This document shows positions 50,089-61,562 of a DNA stretch of 64,000 nt, one piece after another. The notes beneath the pieces were generated by a model, which was not told the DNA's origin, did not search any database, and was given only the letters and a program-made list of their open reading frames with translations. The stretch covers positions 62,001-126,000 of the forward strand of contig LUVW01000034.1 of NCBI GenBank assembly GCA_001661515.1, written 5' to 3'. Every line of letters begins with the position of its first letter. Within the stretch, counting starts at the first letter, position 1. The position numbers and the translations under genes were made by a program. The DNA comes from Capniomyces stellatus (taxonomy: Eukaryota; Kickxellomycota; Harpellomycetes; Harpellales; Legeriomycetaceae).

Positions 50089-52228
50089 ATGGATAAACCT
50101 CATTTACCCCAACCAAATGTAGTTTCTGGAATTGATAAAAGCGCAGAATTAGCCAAACAGGTAGGCATCGAAAGAAATCCAAGCGATAAAAGTGCCGACT
50201 GCACACTAGTTGATGGAATTATGGACAATGCAGCTACGAATCCCAGTAATGAGGCTATCCAAGTTAAAAAGGTACCCGAATTAGAAAAAGTAAAAATATT
50301 GGCGTCATATAAAGCATTGTCTTTAACCCAGCTTATATATACCAATTCAGCAAAAAGAAAAAATTGTGCAAAGTGTGCGGCTTTGGATTTTCTGAAAATT
50401 GAAAAGCGAATAAAATGCTGAATGAGAATCAGGTTTAAAAAGAAAAACTCTGACTCTTTCTTGCTTTATTTTTTTTAAATAAAAAAAACATGCATTGAAT
50501 AAATAAATAAATAAATAAATTACTAATAGGGCGGCAGGGTAGTCCCATCGAGGTACAAATTGACGACCAGAACAACCGGTAAACAGGGCGAAATGACATT
50601 AAAACCTCCTAGAGGCAACAGGCTAAACAGCAGAACAAAGTCCTACCAAACATTCAGCTCGAGTACAAGGGGATCTGACAGTGTCAGCAACAACCGCAGC
50701 TATACAAGATTTGAGAACCTAACTCACAATATAACCCAAACACCAACAAACAATCCAAATCCCAATTTAGCAGCAAGTTCAAGTGTACACTCGAATCTGA
50801 ATCTAGATAGACAAAGACGACAAGACGGCGATGAATACCTGACCCTTGTTAGCAAACGCAAGCCAGTATCCAGAATCCCTAAAAGTCTTTCGCTAAACCA
50901 AAAGGCAATTACACAAATTCAAATCCAAAACAGAATCAGAATGGATTTCACAGCCACAGCCACAGCCACAACCACAACCACAATTAACGATGCAGCCAGA
51001 CACAATCCCAAGTCTCAGCTGATGTCTACCAATATGGCTTTTGGCGAAAGAATCGCAAACACACCATTTCTAAATACTGCACTTTCTGACTCCAGCTTTA
51101 CCAAGCCAGCTATTTTTTCCACCTCCACGTCAAACCCAAACGCTCCTCAAATAAATGAAACCTGTCGTGATAACGCCAGCAACTTGCTCTTTACTCCAAA
51201 CGCTAGCCAACCCAACCCACAGCGGCTGAACACAAGAACCCAATCCAACACCAGCTCGCATCTTTTAGGCGATGGAAACTCTTCTCCCGATCTGGCAACT
51301 CAGCTCGAGTACTTATCCTGGGCTGTTGCCGATACAAGGTCGATCCAACTATTCAATGACCAACAGAATTTGGTCGAGGCTGGGCTGGTTGCCCAATCAA
51401 ACCACTATATCCGCATTCACGATGACCTGCTGGTTCAGAGATCCAAACTACGGACTTTAACTCAGATTGAAAACCTAAACAGATTCATCCACCAACAGGT
51501 AACTATAACTCGCAGCCCACACCCTTACTATATGCTTTTCTGACACTCTCACCCGCTCTCGTTGCTTCTTTGATTACAATATATCTTTGTTTTTATTACA
51601 CAGACCATCTACTTTTAACGCTGTTCCCCCCATTGCCTTGATCTTTTTATAGAAACCGTTTCTGCTTTCAGTCTCCAAATCTATCAAAAGCGTTGCTTCA
51701 AGCTATGCCGCATTGGCGCAGTCCCTATCCGAGTCATCAAACACTCTTCCTATTTCCAACATACATATCCCGTCTAGTGGTAAATCTCAATAATACTTTA
51801 TAGTACCGTTTCAAAACTCAACCAATAACCACACTTATTACCAACCCGTATTCTTATGCCCAATACTCATCATGTTTCTATACTTCCTTATATATATTGG
51901 CTATTTTAGACATGATTGTCAAAGAACTTGAAGGCTTAGTCTCAACATTCTCGAGTGTTTTTGGCTCAGGAAGTAGCGGAATGTCAGAGGCAAGTACAGC
52001 TATTTACTAAACTAACCATTCCCTCGCATGTATCCTTACATTATCCATATCTAAATATATATGTACACCTTGTAGATTTTTGATGTTTCTAAAGACTTGC
52101 TGGCGTTTTACAAAAACGTGGACTACGAAAACAAGCTTTTAAGGGAGTGCTACGAATTGCAAAAATCAATTGGTGGACAATGCCTGTTTCAATTAAGCAA
52201 CCACATTAGCTCACTAGACCTTGACTGA
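50089..52228 (+). CDS. Augmin complex subunit HAUS8-like
   Basis: Five exons, 50089-50160, 50530-51498, 51653-51779, 51910-51989 and 52076-52228, give 466 residues (animal HAUS8 is about 410). The spliced N terminus carries GGRVVPSRYK at residues 25-34, the conserved GGR-x-SRY microtubule-binding signature of HAUS8/HICE1. A Ser/Thr/Asn/Gln-rich disordered region follows to about residue 270. Then comes a helical part: LEYLSWAVADTRSIQLFND, and KPFLLSVSKSIKSVASSYAA ending in LPISNIHIP, which resembles the HAUS8 block with a PF start and LPVRSIH-type end. Augmin recruits gamma-tubulin to existing microtubules for branching nucleation in spindles. The exon 1 donor (CAGGTAGGC) was chosen for consensus and for yielding the motif; donors at 50272 or 50292 would lengthen the leader. 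Intron 4 has a GC donor (GAG|GCAAGT). Confidence 0.7.
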
Positions 52229-52807
52229 TTGCCCAACCACACCATTACTTTTGTTCAACCATGTATCATAACATATAAATCAATGCCAAAAATGTGGAGC
52301 CTCGTCTATTTACCACTACTCTAACAGCTTTTCTGATTTATTTATTCACTTTTTTTTTGTGTAAACTACTCGACTTGACCTATTTCATCTTACTGCTTTG
52401 TTCGCCGATTGTTAACGTCGGTAACTGCTAGAAAATATAATAGCATTCAATGACAAACACTCTAAAATTTGCTACTTTGAACGCAATGTATACTTTTTTA
52501 ATGTATATATATATATGAGGACACCGTGCTTGGTTGAATGCATTTATTAAGACAAACCCCCAAGTTATACAAGGTGCCAAGCACAAATGCTAATAGAAAT
52601 AGCTGGCTAAAAAAATTATTTAAATAAAAGAAACAAAAATACAAACAAAAAAAAAGTTAGGAATCGCTACAGCCAATGCTGTACCTTATTCGTTCTCCTG
52701 TCGACCAACTAACCATGGAATCTCTGCTGATCCCCCCGCCACTTCCACTATTATGGCACCTGATGCTTAAAAAGCACATTTATGTACAACCAAGAACCAT
52801 CGCGGCC
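52229..52807. other. Intergenic region, 0.58 kb
   Basis: This convergent spacer holds the 3' ends of the HAUS8-like gene (+) and the first zinc-ribbon gene (-). It is AT-rich with a TATATATATATA patch near 52504-52515. An open frame at 52676-52912 is antisense to the zinc-ribbon gene. Confidence 0.6.
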
Positions 52808-53320
52808 TTAGCTCTTCAGGTAGTTGTTTCGAATTTGGTCTCTTTGTTGCTGTTGCTGGTAAATAATCTCGTTTGGAACATACGAGACATCCGACATCCA
52901 GTTGCAAATTGAACAGTGGTACACTTGCTTGGACTTTAGCGTTGCAACTGGGATATAAAACAAAGATAGCTTCTTTTTGTATTTCCCCATATTCACAGAT
53001 ACGTTATGACATCTTGGGCATAAATATGATTGCCCCGGTAGCGTTGACACTTTTTCGTCGGTTCCGACTGTTGATGTAATTCGAAAATATGTGTTAAACA
53101 AGTACAGCAAAAAAAAATACATACACACACACACACACACAATTAACTGTTAATTCATTCTACGTCTCCAAGTTATTTCATCAAACATCCAAGTATAAAA
53201 AGGAAAGCGCAATAGTCTGTTTTATCGCTTAGCAGGGAAACAATCCCCGAAAGCCTCTTTTAATGGTATTTAATAATCAATAACTTAAATCATTTACTTG
53301 CCTAAAAAGAAAAAAAACAT
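52808..53320 (-). CDS. Fungal zinc-ribbon protein, paralogue 1 (GC-AG first intron)
   Basis: Two exons, 53320-53302 (19 nt) and 53067-52808, give 92 residues starting MFFFFLVGTDEKV. The core is a four-cysteine zinc ribbon: YLCPRCHNVSV, then KKKLSLFYIPVATLKSKQVYHCSICNW, then a Gln-rich tail. This CxxC...FFxP...CxxC layout matches small fungal proteins of the zinc-ribbon-15 type, whose function is unknown to me. The first exon was found by comparison with its neighbour at 54500-55025, which has the same 19-nt first exon and the same phase-1 junction before GT. Here the donor is GCAAGT rather than GT, so a standard gene finder would miss it. Alternative: translation from an ATG at 53122 through the intron. 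A CA repeat (53121-53140) lies in the intron. Confidence 0.65.
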
Positions 53321-54499
53321 TATTATTGCTGCTGTTGTTGTTGCTGGTTGTGAAGTATGTTCTGGCTCGTATACCGTGGTTAGCCCGTATAATGGTGTAT
53401 CGATTCCTGCTATAGACCGCTTTCAGGTATCTTCAAACAGTACTATTATTTTTATTCTTATCTACGCTTTATTGCTTTTATCTAATTGTAAAACACGATA
53501 CTTTTAAAAAGGTTGTGAATCCGGTACTAATTCAATGTTCTAAATGGCGTTTCTAATCCTCCAAGTTAATATTATATTTCACTCGTTTTTATCCTAGCCT
53601 TGTGTCTCTTAAATCCGATATTAAAGTTAAAGAAGAGAGTTTAAAGTTTTTATTTATTTGTTTACCGAAATGGTTTTGGGTTTTAACCCGGTTTTATTGT
53701 TTAGTAATTAAGTGGGAAAAATAAAAAAATAAAGCTCGACTTTTGCCATTATAAATTCAGTACAAAAGTTTCCCACCGTTGTTAAAATTAAAAATATTCA
53801 ATTGAGTTTTGTTTAGAAAAATCCTCTCGCCCTAGACTTTTTCAAAAGCATCTCAAGCGGCATGCTTGTTGTACTGTTTTGCTTTCACCAGAAGCACTTT
53901 GGAACATACAAAGTTCCTCCTCTTTGCCCCCCCCCCCCTTACACCGGTTTTTACGTTGTGTATTGACTTTGTCTTTCACACTTCCCTTGCTTTTTTCTTT
54001 AAGCCCGGAAGATTTATTTTATTATTATTTGGATGTATTTCTTTTTGTCTAAATCAACTAAATCTACAATTTACAATTGGCCAGTAATTATAAAATTTGA
54101 TGCTTTCAAGGAATATAGAAAACGCCAAGCATTTGTAACAGATATACTGCACTCTTCATTTAAACCAAGTCTTGCATCAATCTATCCATAAACCACATGA
54201 CTGCCATTCTAACATGCTTTATATCTATGACCTTCGGCGCTTTATATATGCTACTCGCTTTTTAAGCGGATTTGCTTTAATGAGCCAGCGGCCAAATATA
54301 GCGACCAAATCGAAACATCAAAATAAGCGACGCATTTTCCAAATATTATATGTACTTTATTTTCCAGATTTCTTGGCAATAAATGAAAACTGTTAAAAAA
54401 AAAGTATCAGTGGTATTACAATAAACAACCAAATACAATTGGTGTGTGGTGTGGTGTTAAATACAACCACAGTCGTATAAACACAGTACAGAACGTTGA
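53321..54499. other. Intergenic region, 1.2 kb
   Basis: This spacer separates the two zinc-ribbon paralogues. It contains a run of twelve C at 53927-53938. Open frames at 53298-53507, 53866-54087 and 54172-54396 are not supported. Sequence outside the coding parts does not look duplicated between the two genes. Confidence 0.55.
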
Positions 54500-55025
54500 C
54501 TAAATAGGCTTTACTTTCTGTTTCTCAGACAAACCCGGATTACTGGGAGGTTGTGGTGGTGTGCTCGTGTACTGTGGAGCGTAATCGTATTGTGGGACTC
54601 GCCCATAATCGATGTTCTCCTGGCCTGGTTGCTTTTCTGCTTTACCATAGTGGCCTCCATTTTGGGGTTGGCCCTGGAACTGGGACTGGTCGTTTCTTGG
54701 AGCTGCCATAATCTCACCTCTCCAGTTACAAATCGGACAGTGCAGACAATGTTGTTTTTTCAGTGGGAAAATTGGCACAAAGAACACTGTAAACTTATTT
54801 TTGTAAACCGCCTCACGAAGCGACAAGTTGTTGCATCTTGGACATACATACTCTGGTCCACTGCCGTACTCGACTGTGCTTTTAGTTCCGACTACAAGAT
54901 TAAATCGATTATACGTATCGTTAGGAGGATATATTTATGAAAATATTCATCATTTAAGTCATTATAGCCAACATACGATCAAAGCTAATAGATAGTTTGT
55001 ACTTACACAATAAAATAAGAAACAT
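54500..55025 (-). CDS. Fungal zinc-ribbon protein, paralogue 2
   Basis: Two exons, 55025-55007 (19 nt, MFLILL plus one base) and 54891-54500, give 136 residues. The GT donor GTAAGTAC and acceptor TTGTAG are standard. The protein reads MFLILLFGTKSTVEYGS, then EYVCPRCNNLSL, FTVFFVPIFPLKKQHCLHCPICNW and a long disordered Gln/Pro/Tyr-rich tail. The two CxxC pairs bind one zinc, by analogy with the zinc-ribbon-15 family. The hydrophobic N terminus before GT may be a short membrane-inserting segment. It shares domain, exon layout and intron phase with paralogue 1, 1.2 kb away on the same strand, so the two arose by tandem duplication. Its tail is 44 residues longer. Function unknown. Confidence 0.75.
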
Positions 55026-55860
55026 TGTTACTCTACTATTTGTTTAAATATAATATTCAACTTTCTGCTCTGTTGGTAAGAAAATGATTACATTGTGGCT
55101 TTTGGTTTTTGGGCTATTTATATGAGCTATGCTCTATGAGGAGAGAGGGTTGGGGTTACTTGCAAGGTGTCAACATGCTAAAGTGCTTGAAATAATTTTA
55201 TTTATTTTCAACTCGTAAACTTTGGGACCTTGGATGATCCAAAGTAAATATTAATAAATAAGTGCACCTTTAAGCTAGCCTAAAATAAATCACTTTTGCT
55301 ATTACTAACAACATTAATGCAATTCCCAAATTGTTTATGCTCATCTATTTGCTCTTAAAATATCCAAAAGGCTGACAACTGGTTTTAAAATCGAGATTTT
55401 TAGGATACAGTTAAAACAAACCCAAACAAAATAAACAAAAGCCCAAAAAAAACTCCAAAAGGCCGCAAATCCAAAAAGTGGAAATATCAAATAAAGCACA
55501 ATTAACAAAAGTATTCGGCAAAATAACATGTTTTGATAGCATCAAAGGCGTTAGATGATATGGTGAAGTGTTTCTAATGTAAAATTACTGAAAATGGCAT
55601 TATAGTAGTAAATAATCATAAAAAATAATAAAAGGTAAATGTGCTAGAGTAGCTTGGCCAAGACCAAGGTTAGTAGAGCAGGGGGGGGGGAGGGAGTTAA
55701 TGATCAAGTCTAGTATGATCGTATTAAATATTATAAACTAAGAATAAATTGTGAAGAACTATCACAAAAAATAAATAATCTCAGAGATATGTTTATTCCT
55801 TTTTGGCGATAACTCTGGTGTTAGTTCTGCTTTCGCCTCACTCGTACTGTTTCTTTTTCT
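55026..55860. other. Intergenic region, 0.8 kb
   Basis: This is a tandem spacer on the minus strand between COQ1 (3' end at 55861) and the second zinc-ribbon gene (5' end at 55025). It is AT-rich with a run of ten G at 55681-55690. No gene is recognised. Confidence 0.6.
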
Positions 55861-57707
55861 TTACATCTTTCTATAGATTAAGCTATGTGTTAGATGTAGC
55901 AACGCCTGTCTTGATGGCGAATAAGGCAGCATGCAAAGAGAAGCCATTGCCTTTTCTGCGTATAGATGGACAAGCTGGCGGGTCTTGGGAATTCCTTCGC
56001 TTTTGTGAACTAGGTCCCAAGTCCTCTGTGAATCGCCAGGCTCTGAAAACTTGCGTCTCACTAATGGTCCCAATTCAGGGTATTCTTGCCAGGCATAGAG
56101 AACAGGCGCTGTGGCAATACCAAGGCTTAGATCTGCGCCGACAGGCTTACCGGCTTGAGACTGTGTAGCGGTAAAATCAAGCAAATCATCAACCAACTAA
56201 AAGTATGCAAATTCAAAACTGCGTTAGAAATGAGCTCAAGTTCCGACAAGTGCTTGCCTCAAGAATTAAAACAAAACTTGGCCATATTCAGCAATAAAGA
56301 ATAAGTGTGAAAAAGTAGGAAGAAAAAGTAATAGGGTTTGGTAAACTTCATAATAAATTTTACCTGGAAAGCAGTGCCGAGATTTCGTCCAAAAATATAT
56401 GCGACCTCAGCAACCTCCTCAGATGCCTGGCCCAATATTGCAGTAGCACGAGCGCTGTTTGCAAATAAACTCGCTGTTTTTAGATATGTTTTTTGTAGAT
56501 AGTAGTTGAAGGTTTCCTCGGTTGGTGTGTCGGCTGTTTTTATAAACGAGGCCAAGTCCGATATCCTGTCGTTGCTCGTGTTTTTCAACTGCTTAAGCTC
56601 TCCCTCAACCAAGTCCATAATCACTGTAGCCAAAAGCTCCACAACCTCTGGGTTTCGCAGTCTAGCCAATGACATTGAGGCTCGAGCAAGAAGGAAATCA
56701 CCTGCCAAAACCGCCATTTTGTTTCCAAAAACCTGATGCGTTGTAGGCGACCCCCGGCGTGTGGCTGAGCCATCGATGATGTCGTCATGCACCAAACTGG
56801 CTGTGTGGATCAGTTCAATAATTTCTGCCAACCTTCTTTGGGTAGGTAGCACGACCAACCCAAGCTTGTTGCTTCTTGGGGTATACAGACTTTTATTGGC
56901 TGATTCGCTGAACGCCTTTCGAATTAAATTGTCCCGAAATATGCTCTCCTTATCATCCTTGATGTCCTTTGAGACACTTTTGTCGATTAGTGTGTAGTCT
57001 TGCAACGATGTAGAGTGTTTGTTCACAACATAGTTTCCGTTACCATTAGCCACCAATTCGTTTACCGCCTGCGATAGCAACAGAACGATCAACGGTCTTA
57101 TCTGCTTCCCAGTCGACTGGAAATAGTATCTTGCTACCTTGCTCATAGTCGGATTTTCGGACTCCAGCAGCCTGCTAATGTTATCAGTTAGGCTTCCCAG
57201 CTCCGACCCAACCAAGGAGATGGGATCAATGTTTTTGATATCCTCCTTAACCAATTTAATAGCGTCTTTTAGTGCTCTTTCGTAAGACTCCACTCCCTCG
57301 TAATTCAGCTCGCTGGTATTGGCCACCACTGAGTTTGCAATTATAGGTTCATTTAGCCAGGTCAGGACTTTTCTATACAGCAGCTCATTCGCTTGAGAAT
57401 CATTGTTTAGAATCTGTGGATTTAGTCCAAAATCATTGATCTTCAGCACCTCATTCTTGCTGTTCTCCTTCATTGCTAATTCGTTTCTTGGACGCGCATC
57501 TTGTGCTGCTATGTGGGCAACGGCAACAGTGTCGTTTTTTGCTGCCTCGAATGACTTGCTACCTATTTTCAGGGAATCATCGATGAAATTTGACAGCTTA
57601 AGATTAAAAAGTGCAAGTTTCGCCAGCGGTCTTGTTTTTGAAGGATCTGGGATACTGTTTTTGAAATTTACTAGTGCGTTCCCTACTGTCTTTTTAAAAA
57701 ACGACAT
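55861..57707 (-). CDS. COQ1: Mitochondrial polyprenyl diphosphate synthase (Coq1)
   Basis: Two exons, 57707-56364 and 56196-55861, give 559 residues (yeast Coq1 is 473). The enzyme extends isopentenyl units to the polyprenyl tail of ubiquinone in the mitochondrial matrix. Family motifs are all present: STGKQIRPLIVLLLSQ, the first aspartate-rich motif LVHDDIIDGSATRRG (DDIID near residue 309), GNKMAVLAGDFLLARAS, KTYLKTASLFANS and the second motif LVDDLLDFT (D451, D452, D455). The intron sits exactly before the second motif (FQ|LVDDLLD). After it come GKPVGADLSLGIATAPVL and the C-terminal helices ending IYRKM. About 150 residues precede the catalytic core. The first 35 are basic (MSFFKKTVGNALVNFKNS) and could target mitochondria. 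An extra 5' exon cannot be excluded because the frame is open upstream to 57758. Confidence 0.92.
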
Positions 57708-58822
57708 TTTAATCAGTGTTATAGTCTCTTTTAACGCCGAGTGCCGTGCTTCTCTCAATAGAAACTTGAAATGATTATTGCTACTTTTTATCAGTGGATT
57801 TTAAAATTGACTTTATCATCAACAGTAATAGTAATACCAAGTGAAAAAATCATTTGAAAAAAAAAAGTATGATTTAGATTATTTGATTGCAAACTATTAT
57901 TGGAATGACTAATTATAAATGGTATTGGATCTCATTAGCCAAATTACTCCCATTTTACCTAATCAATCGTTAAACATCGCTTATTTAGCGTTTTAAGTTT
58001 CGGATTCTTTATTCCCAATAATCCAAATATGGATCCCACCTCAACAAAGCTTACTGCGCTTGTAAACTGCTAATTCTGCAGCAGACCACCCTGATCTTGC
58101 TTGAATACATTTTGACAAGATATTATCTTTATCTTCGACACCATTATATTACATTTCAACACTATTATATCACATTTCAACACTATTTTATCACACTTCA
58201 AAACTTTTAAATCACACTTCAACACTTTGCTTCCAGAGCTATGTTACTTATTTCCAGTTAGTTAATACCTACAACCAGTAGCAATGCTGAGGCTGTATAT
58301 CATGGTATTATTGCCGGAAATATTGCATGCAGCACTTTGCTAAAAAGTGGTAAACCTTAGCTAGAAATTAAGGCGATTGCATGCTTGAGAGGAGCTGGTA
58401 GCAATTTAGTCTTGTTTTTAGTAGCGCTATTTGATATTTCGCGCAAAATTAATTGGTTCAACTCGAGTGATTTCAATTGAAAACCCCAATCAATCAACTA
58501 ATCAAAAATTTTCAACCAAAGTAAGCGAGTAGCCAATGTTTGATTTAGGATTCCAAGCTAAAAAAAAAAGACTAATGCACACCTCTCAATCTACAAAACA
58601 TGCCTGAAGATTAAGACTCCAACCCAAAACAAAACTACAAACTCGAAAAAAGCAAATTCAAAATAAAAAAAAACAATATTGATAAGCTTAATACTTGCCA
58701 ACAATTCAGGTGTAAGTGGTAGAAAAAAAGCAGAATATTTTAAATTTATTAATAAATCGCTTGTTTGTATTTTAAGCTTATATTTTCAAACAGTTTAAAA
58801 TTCAATAAATTATATACCAAAA
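57708..58822. other. Intergenic region, 1.1 kb
   Basis: This divergent spacer between COQ1 and ATP19, two mitochondrial genes, may hold both promoters. It contains a 21-bp tandem repeat at 58133-58228 (listed separately) and A-rich tracts near the ATP19 start. No gene is seen. Confidence 0.6.
58133..58228 (+). repeat. Degenerate 21-bp tandem repeat, about 4.5 copies
   Basis: Units close to TTTCAACACTATTATATCAC plus A follow each other at 58133, 58154, 58175 and 58196, with a partial fifth unit. They differ by a few substitutions. The array lies between the divergent COQ1 and ATP19 genes. Confidence 0.85.
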
Positions 58823-59409
58823 ATGGCTGGAGGAAATTTCTACAGAATCGCTGGAAAGAACATTCCAACACACTTTGTAAGTAGCCTGTTCATTATCTAT
58901 ACATCATAATTGCTATTTTAAGAGGCACCATCTGCACATCTTGGATTTGCCTTTATCTTTGTGGAATTGTGTGCAGGCTGATGGATTTTGAGTGATTGTG
59001 GTTTGGACTTGACCAATGATTAAGCACCCAGATGATAATCATTTTTTCAAGCCCAGCCTAGTCACTATTTCTGTGTCCCCGATTCTCAGTTGTTATTTAC
59101 TGTTTGATTTTGAGAATACTTGATCTTTCCGATTTGGATTTACACATTTTTCTTCCAAAACTCAAGCAATATAAACTCGAAAACACTTTACTGTACTAAA
59201 ATATGGACTAACGGTTTAAAACTATATTTGAAAAATACCAATAGGTTGCAATCGGAGGAATTGTTGCCTACGGTTTGATCATCAGCGCAGCTTTGCCAAA
59301 AAAGGCCGATACCAAGATTGCACCACCAATTAAAGCAGATTCTGACGAAGAATTTAAGTTTATTCAACAGTTCATCAAAGAAGCAGAAGCCCAAGATGCC
59401 AAACACTAA
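58823..59409 (+). CDS. ATP19: ATP synthase subunit k (Atp19)
   Basis: Two exons, 58823-58876 and 59245-59409, give 72 residues (yeast Atp19 is 68). The protein reads MAGGNFYRIAGKNIPTHFVA, then a single membrane helix (GGIVAYGLIISAAL), then a charged tail with DEEFKFIQQFIKEAEAQD. The AGK-IP-H motif before the helix and the DEE-FI-FIKEAE tail are typical of fungal subunit k, a small dimer-associated component of the Fo sector in the mitochondrial inner membrane. The intron (368 bp, long for this window) lies just before the membrane helix. A short A-rich leader precedes the ATG, which is the only start compatible with the family. Confidence 0.85.
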
Positions 59410-59832
59410 ATTGGATATTTAAGTGAATACTTTTCGGCGTATTTTTTTTTACTCTAAACCAAAAAGATTTTTATTTCCTTTTATGTGCTTTAGTTTTTTA
59501 CTACTTTATCTAAATTGGAATATTGATTTTGCCTAATTCTGTGACCAACGGTCTTGAAACCAATGTTTATCAAGCCACATATCCAACGCATTTAAACACA
59601 CCAACCATCACAAACATAACTCGTGCCAGTTTGGTAAAAATATCTGCTTGATTATGCTAAATACATACCAACTCCGCCGCGTCAACCCACCCCACGCTGA
59701 TATTTGGTATTCAACAAAGCTTCAATGGCTTTATTAAGTAATTTGAAACAAATAATCGCCGCTCGGCAGTATACTAAACAATAAAAGAGCAGACTACATT
59801 CATTGTAAAATGAATCAAAGGACTAAAAGCTA
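59410..59832. other. Intergenic region, 0.4 kb
   Basis: This is a convergent spacer carrying the 3' ends of ATP19 and URM1. It has a T run at 59441-59449. Nothing else is recognised. Confidence 0.6.
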
Positions 59833-60394
59833 CTATCCACCATGCAAAGTGGAGATAAATATGATTGTGTCCTTGTTCTGTAGCACATAGTTAGGCCCGT
59901 CTTCCAGTTCCCAATCACTGTCATTAATCAAAACCAAAATTCCTGGTCGACTACAAAAAAAAAATCCGCCACAGAGTTTAAATTCAGAATCAAAGATTTA
60001 GTAAACCAGGAAAATATATCGTAGATTTACCAACATGGGTACCTAAAGAGAAGGAATGGTGGTGTCACTGTATGGTAATTAATATGTAAATTGGCTTACA
60101 TTTGCTCTCCTTGTATAAACAGCTCTACTTTCTCTTTGAGCAGGTTATCTTTCAAGTAATCAATCAAGTCTTGCAAGTTTGTGGGGTTTCCATTGGTAAG
60201 CTCTGGCAACGAAACGCTGGTTTTCGTTACTCCCCCAAATAATAGCTCCATTCCACCTCTAAAAAATGTCGAATACTTTAGTGAATTAGATTCATGTCAG
60301 TTACTGCCATGTATGTATTCGTCTCGGCACAGACAAGTTGAATTAAAGATAAAACACATCGTTCTGCTTACCCGAATTCGACAGTAATTTCCAT
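59833..60394 (-). CDS. URM1: Ubiquitin-related modifier Urm1
   Basis: Three exons, 60394-60372, 60258-60100 and 59950-59833, give 99 residues, exactly the length of yeast Urm1. The spliced protein starts [17 protein letters not shown], has a beta-grasp body ([20 protein letters not shown]) and reads [20 protein letters not shown], ending in [10 protein letters not shown]. The C-terminal Gly-Gly is thiocarboxylated by Uba4 and supplies sulfur for 2-thiouridine in tRNA; Urm1 is also conjugated to proteins. The intron from 60099 to 59951 contains a possible 12-nt microexon near 60044. It keeps frame but would insert YPC before the invariant RPGI, so I leave it out. Each junction keeps frame, and the conserved RPGI segment is created only by the chosen splice. 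Confidence 0.9.
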
Positions 60395-61562
60395 TTTTTT
60401 TGTACTTTTGTTTCTGGTTCTGTCTATATTTGTGCTTATGCTTGGCTCGATTGAGAGGGGGTAGTATATTTTAAAAGGGTGATATACTTGGTTGTTGCGG
60501 CACTAGTTTGAGAGAATAAAACTAACGATTAATCCCAAAATTATTCTTTTGAACTATTTAATCGAACTTTTGCTATTTTTTAGTGAAACTTTTTTTTTTC
60601 TCTCCAAAAAAACAATTACATAATCAAAAAAAAACCCTAGTTAATTTCAGCTTTGGAACTTTTCGTTTTTTAAGAAAAAGCAGGAGGAAAGAGTTGGGGA
60701 ATTTAGCGCAAAGCAATATGATTGTTTTTTTAGATAAAAGCACCACCTAGCTATTATTGCAGGCGTTATGGATGTATTATATGATACCAGCAAGTTCTGT
60801 ACTTGTGGACAAACAGGAAAATGACGGCCAGTACAGCATATAAGTCGCCTACCACTTTTGGTATCATTTTATCGTCATTGCAACACTCGGTTATCATTAA
60901 ATAGTGAGTGTGTTTTGAAACCCAGCTAGACATATTGTAGCTGCCAAATGTATCGTTATGCTTGACTTGGCACAAACTTTGCTGTCTCGCAAGTACCAGG
61001 CCAGTGTGAAAGAAATTATGGTTGTAAGGCTTTATCGGGAAACTCGATAAAAATAAAAATATGTCTAGTGATTGGCTAAAAGTATGATTGTGATTTATAA
61101 AAGAATGGCTCGTCAACTTCCTTTATTTATCATTTATCAAACGTAAACATTGTAGTTTAATCTGCGTATATGGTTGGTAAAGCTAATAATTAAGCCAAGA
61201 TTTGAGGTAAAAGCACAAAGGTTAAAAAGGTCGGGTGTTTAGTTATTTTGCCAGGGAAATACTTTTTGTTATAGTTGGCACTTGAACTAGAACGGAGCGA
61301 GGCATTATCATTAAGCGTAAATGACAGAATAGCAGGGATAGGACAGAGCGATAAAGATACGGTGCTGGTGACAATATATTTGCACCAGTTGAAAAGTAAA
61401 AAAAACAATAACCAAAGCCAAATACAAAGCTAAGCCAAATATAAAGTTAAAGATAAGCTAAAGCGGAAAGAGGAAATTAGAATTAGAGACTGGTTGAGGC
61501 AAGGAAAACGCAATCGTTTTAACAACAAAAAGTGAAAGAGAGGGAAAAAAAAGGTAAAAAAA
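60395..61562. other. Intergenic region, 1.2 kb
   Basis: This divergent spacer lies between URM1 and the TMF/Sgm1-like gene. A 116-codon minus-strand frame at 60766-61116 begins with TTG and encodes a His/Phe-rich peptide with no family pattern. Without further evidence I do not call it. The sequence before 61563 is A/G-rich, probably the 5' leader. Confidence 0.55.

Noticed and set aside
60766..61116. 116-codon minus-strand open frame
   Set aside because: It starts with TTG and has no recognisable family; the region is spacer between two divergent genes.
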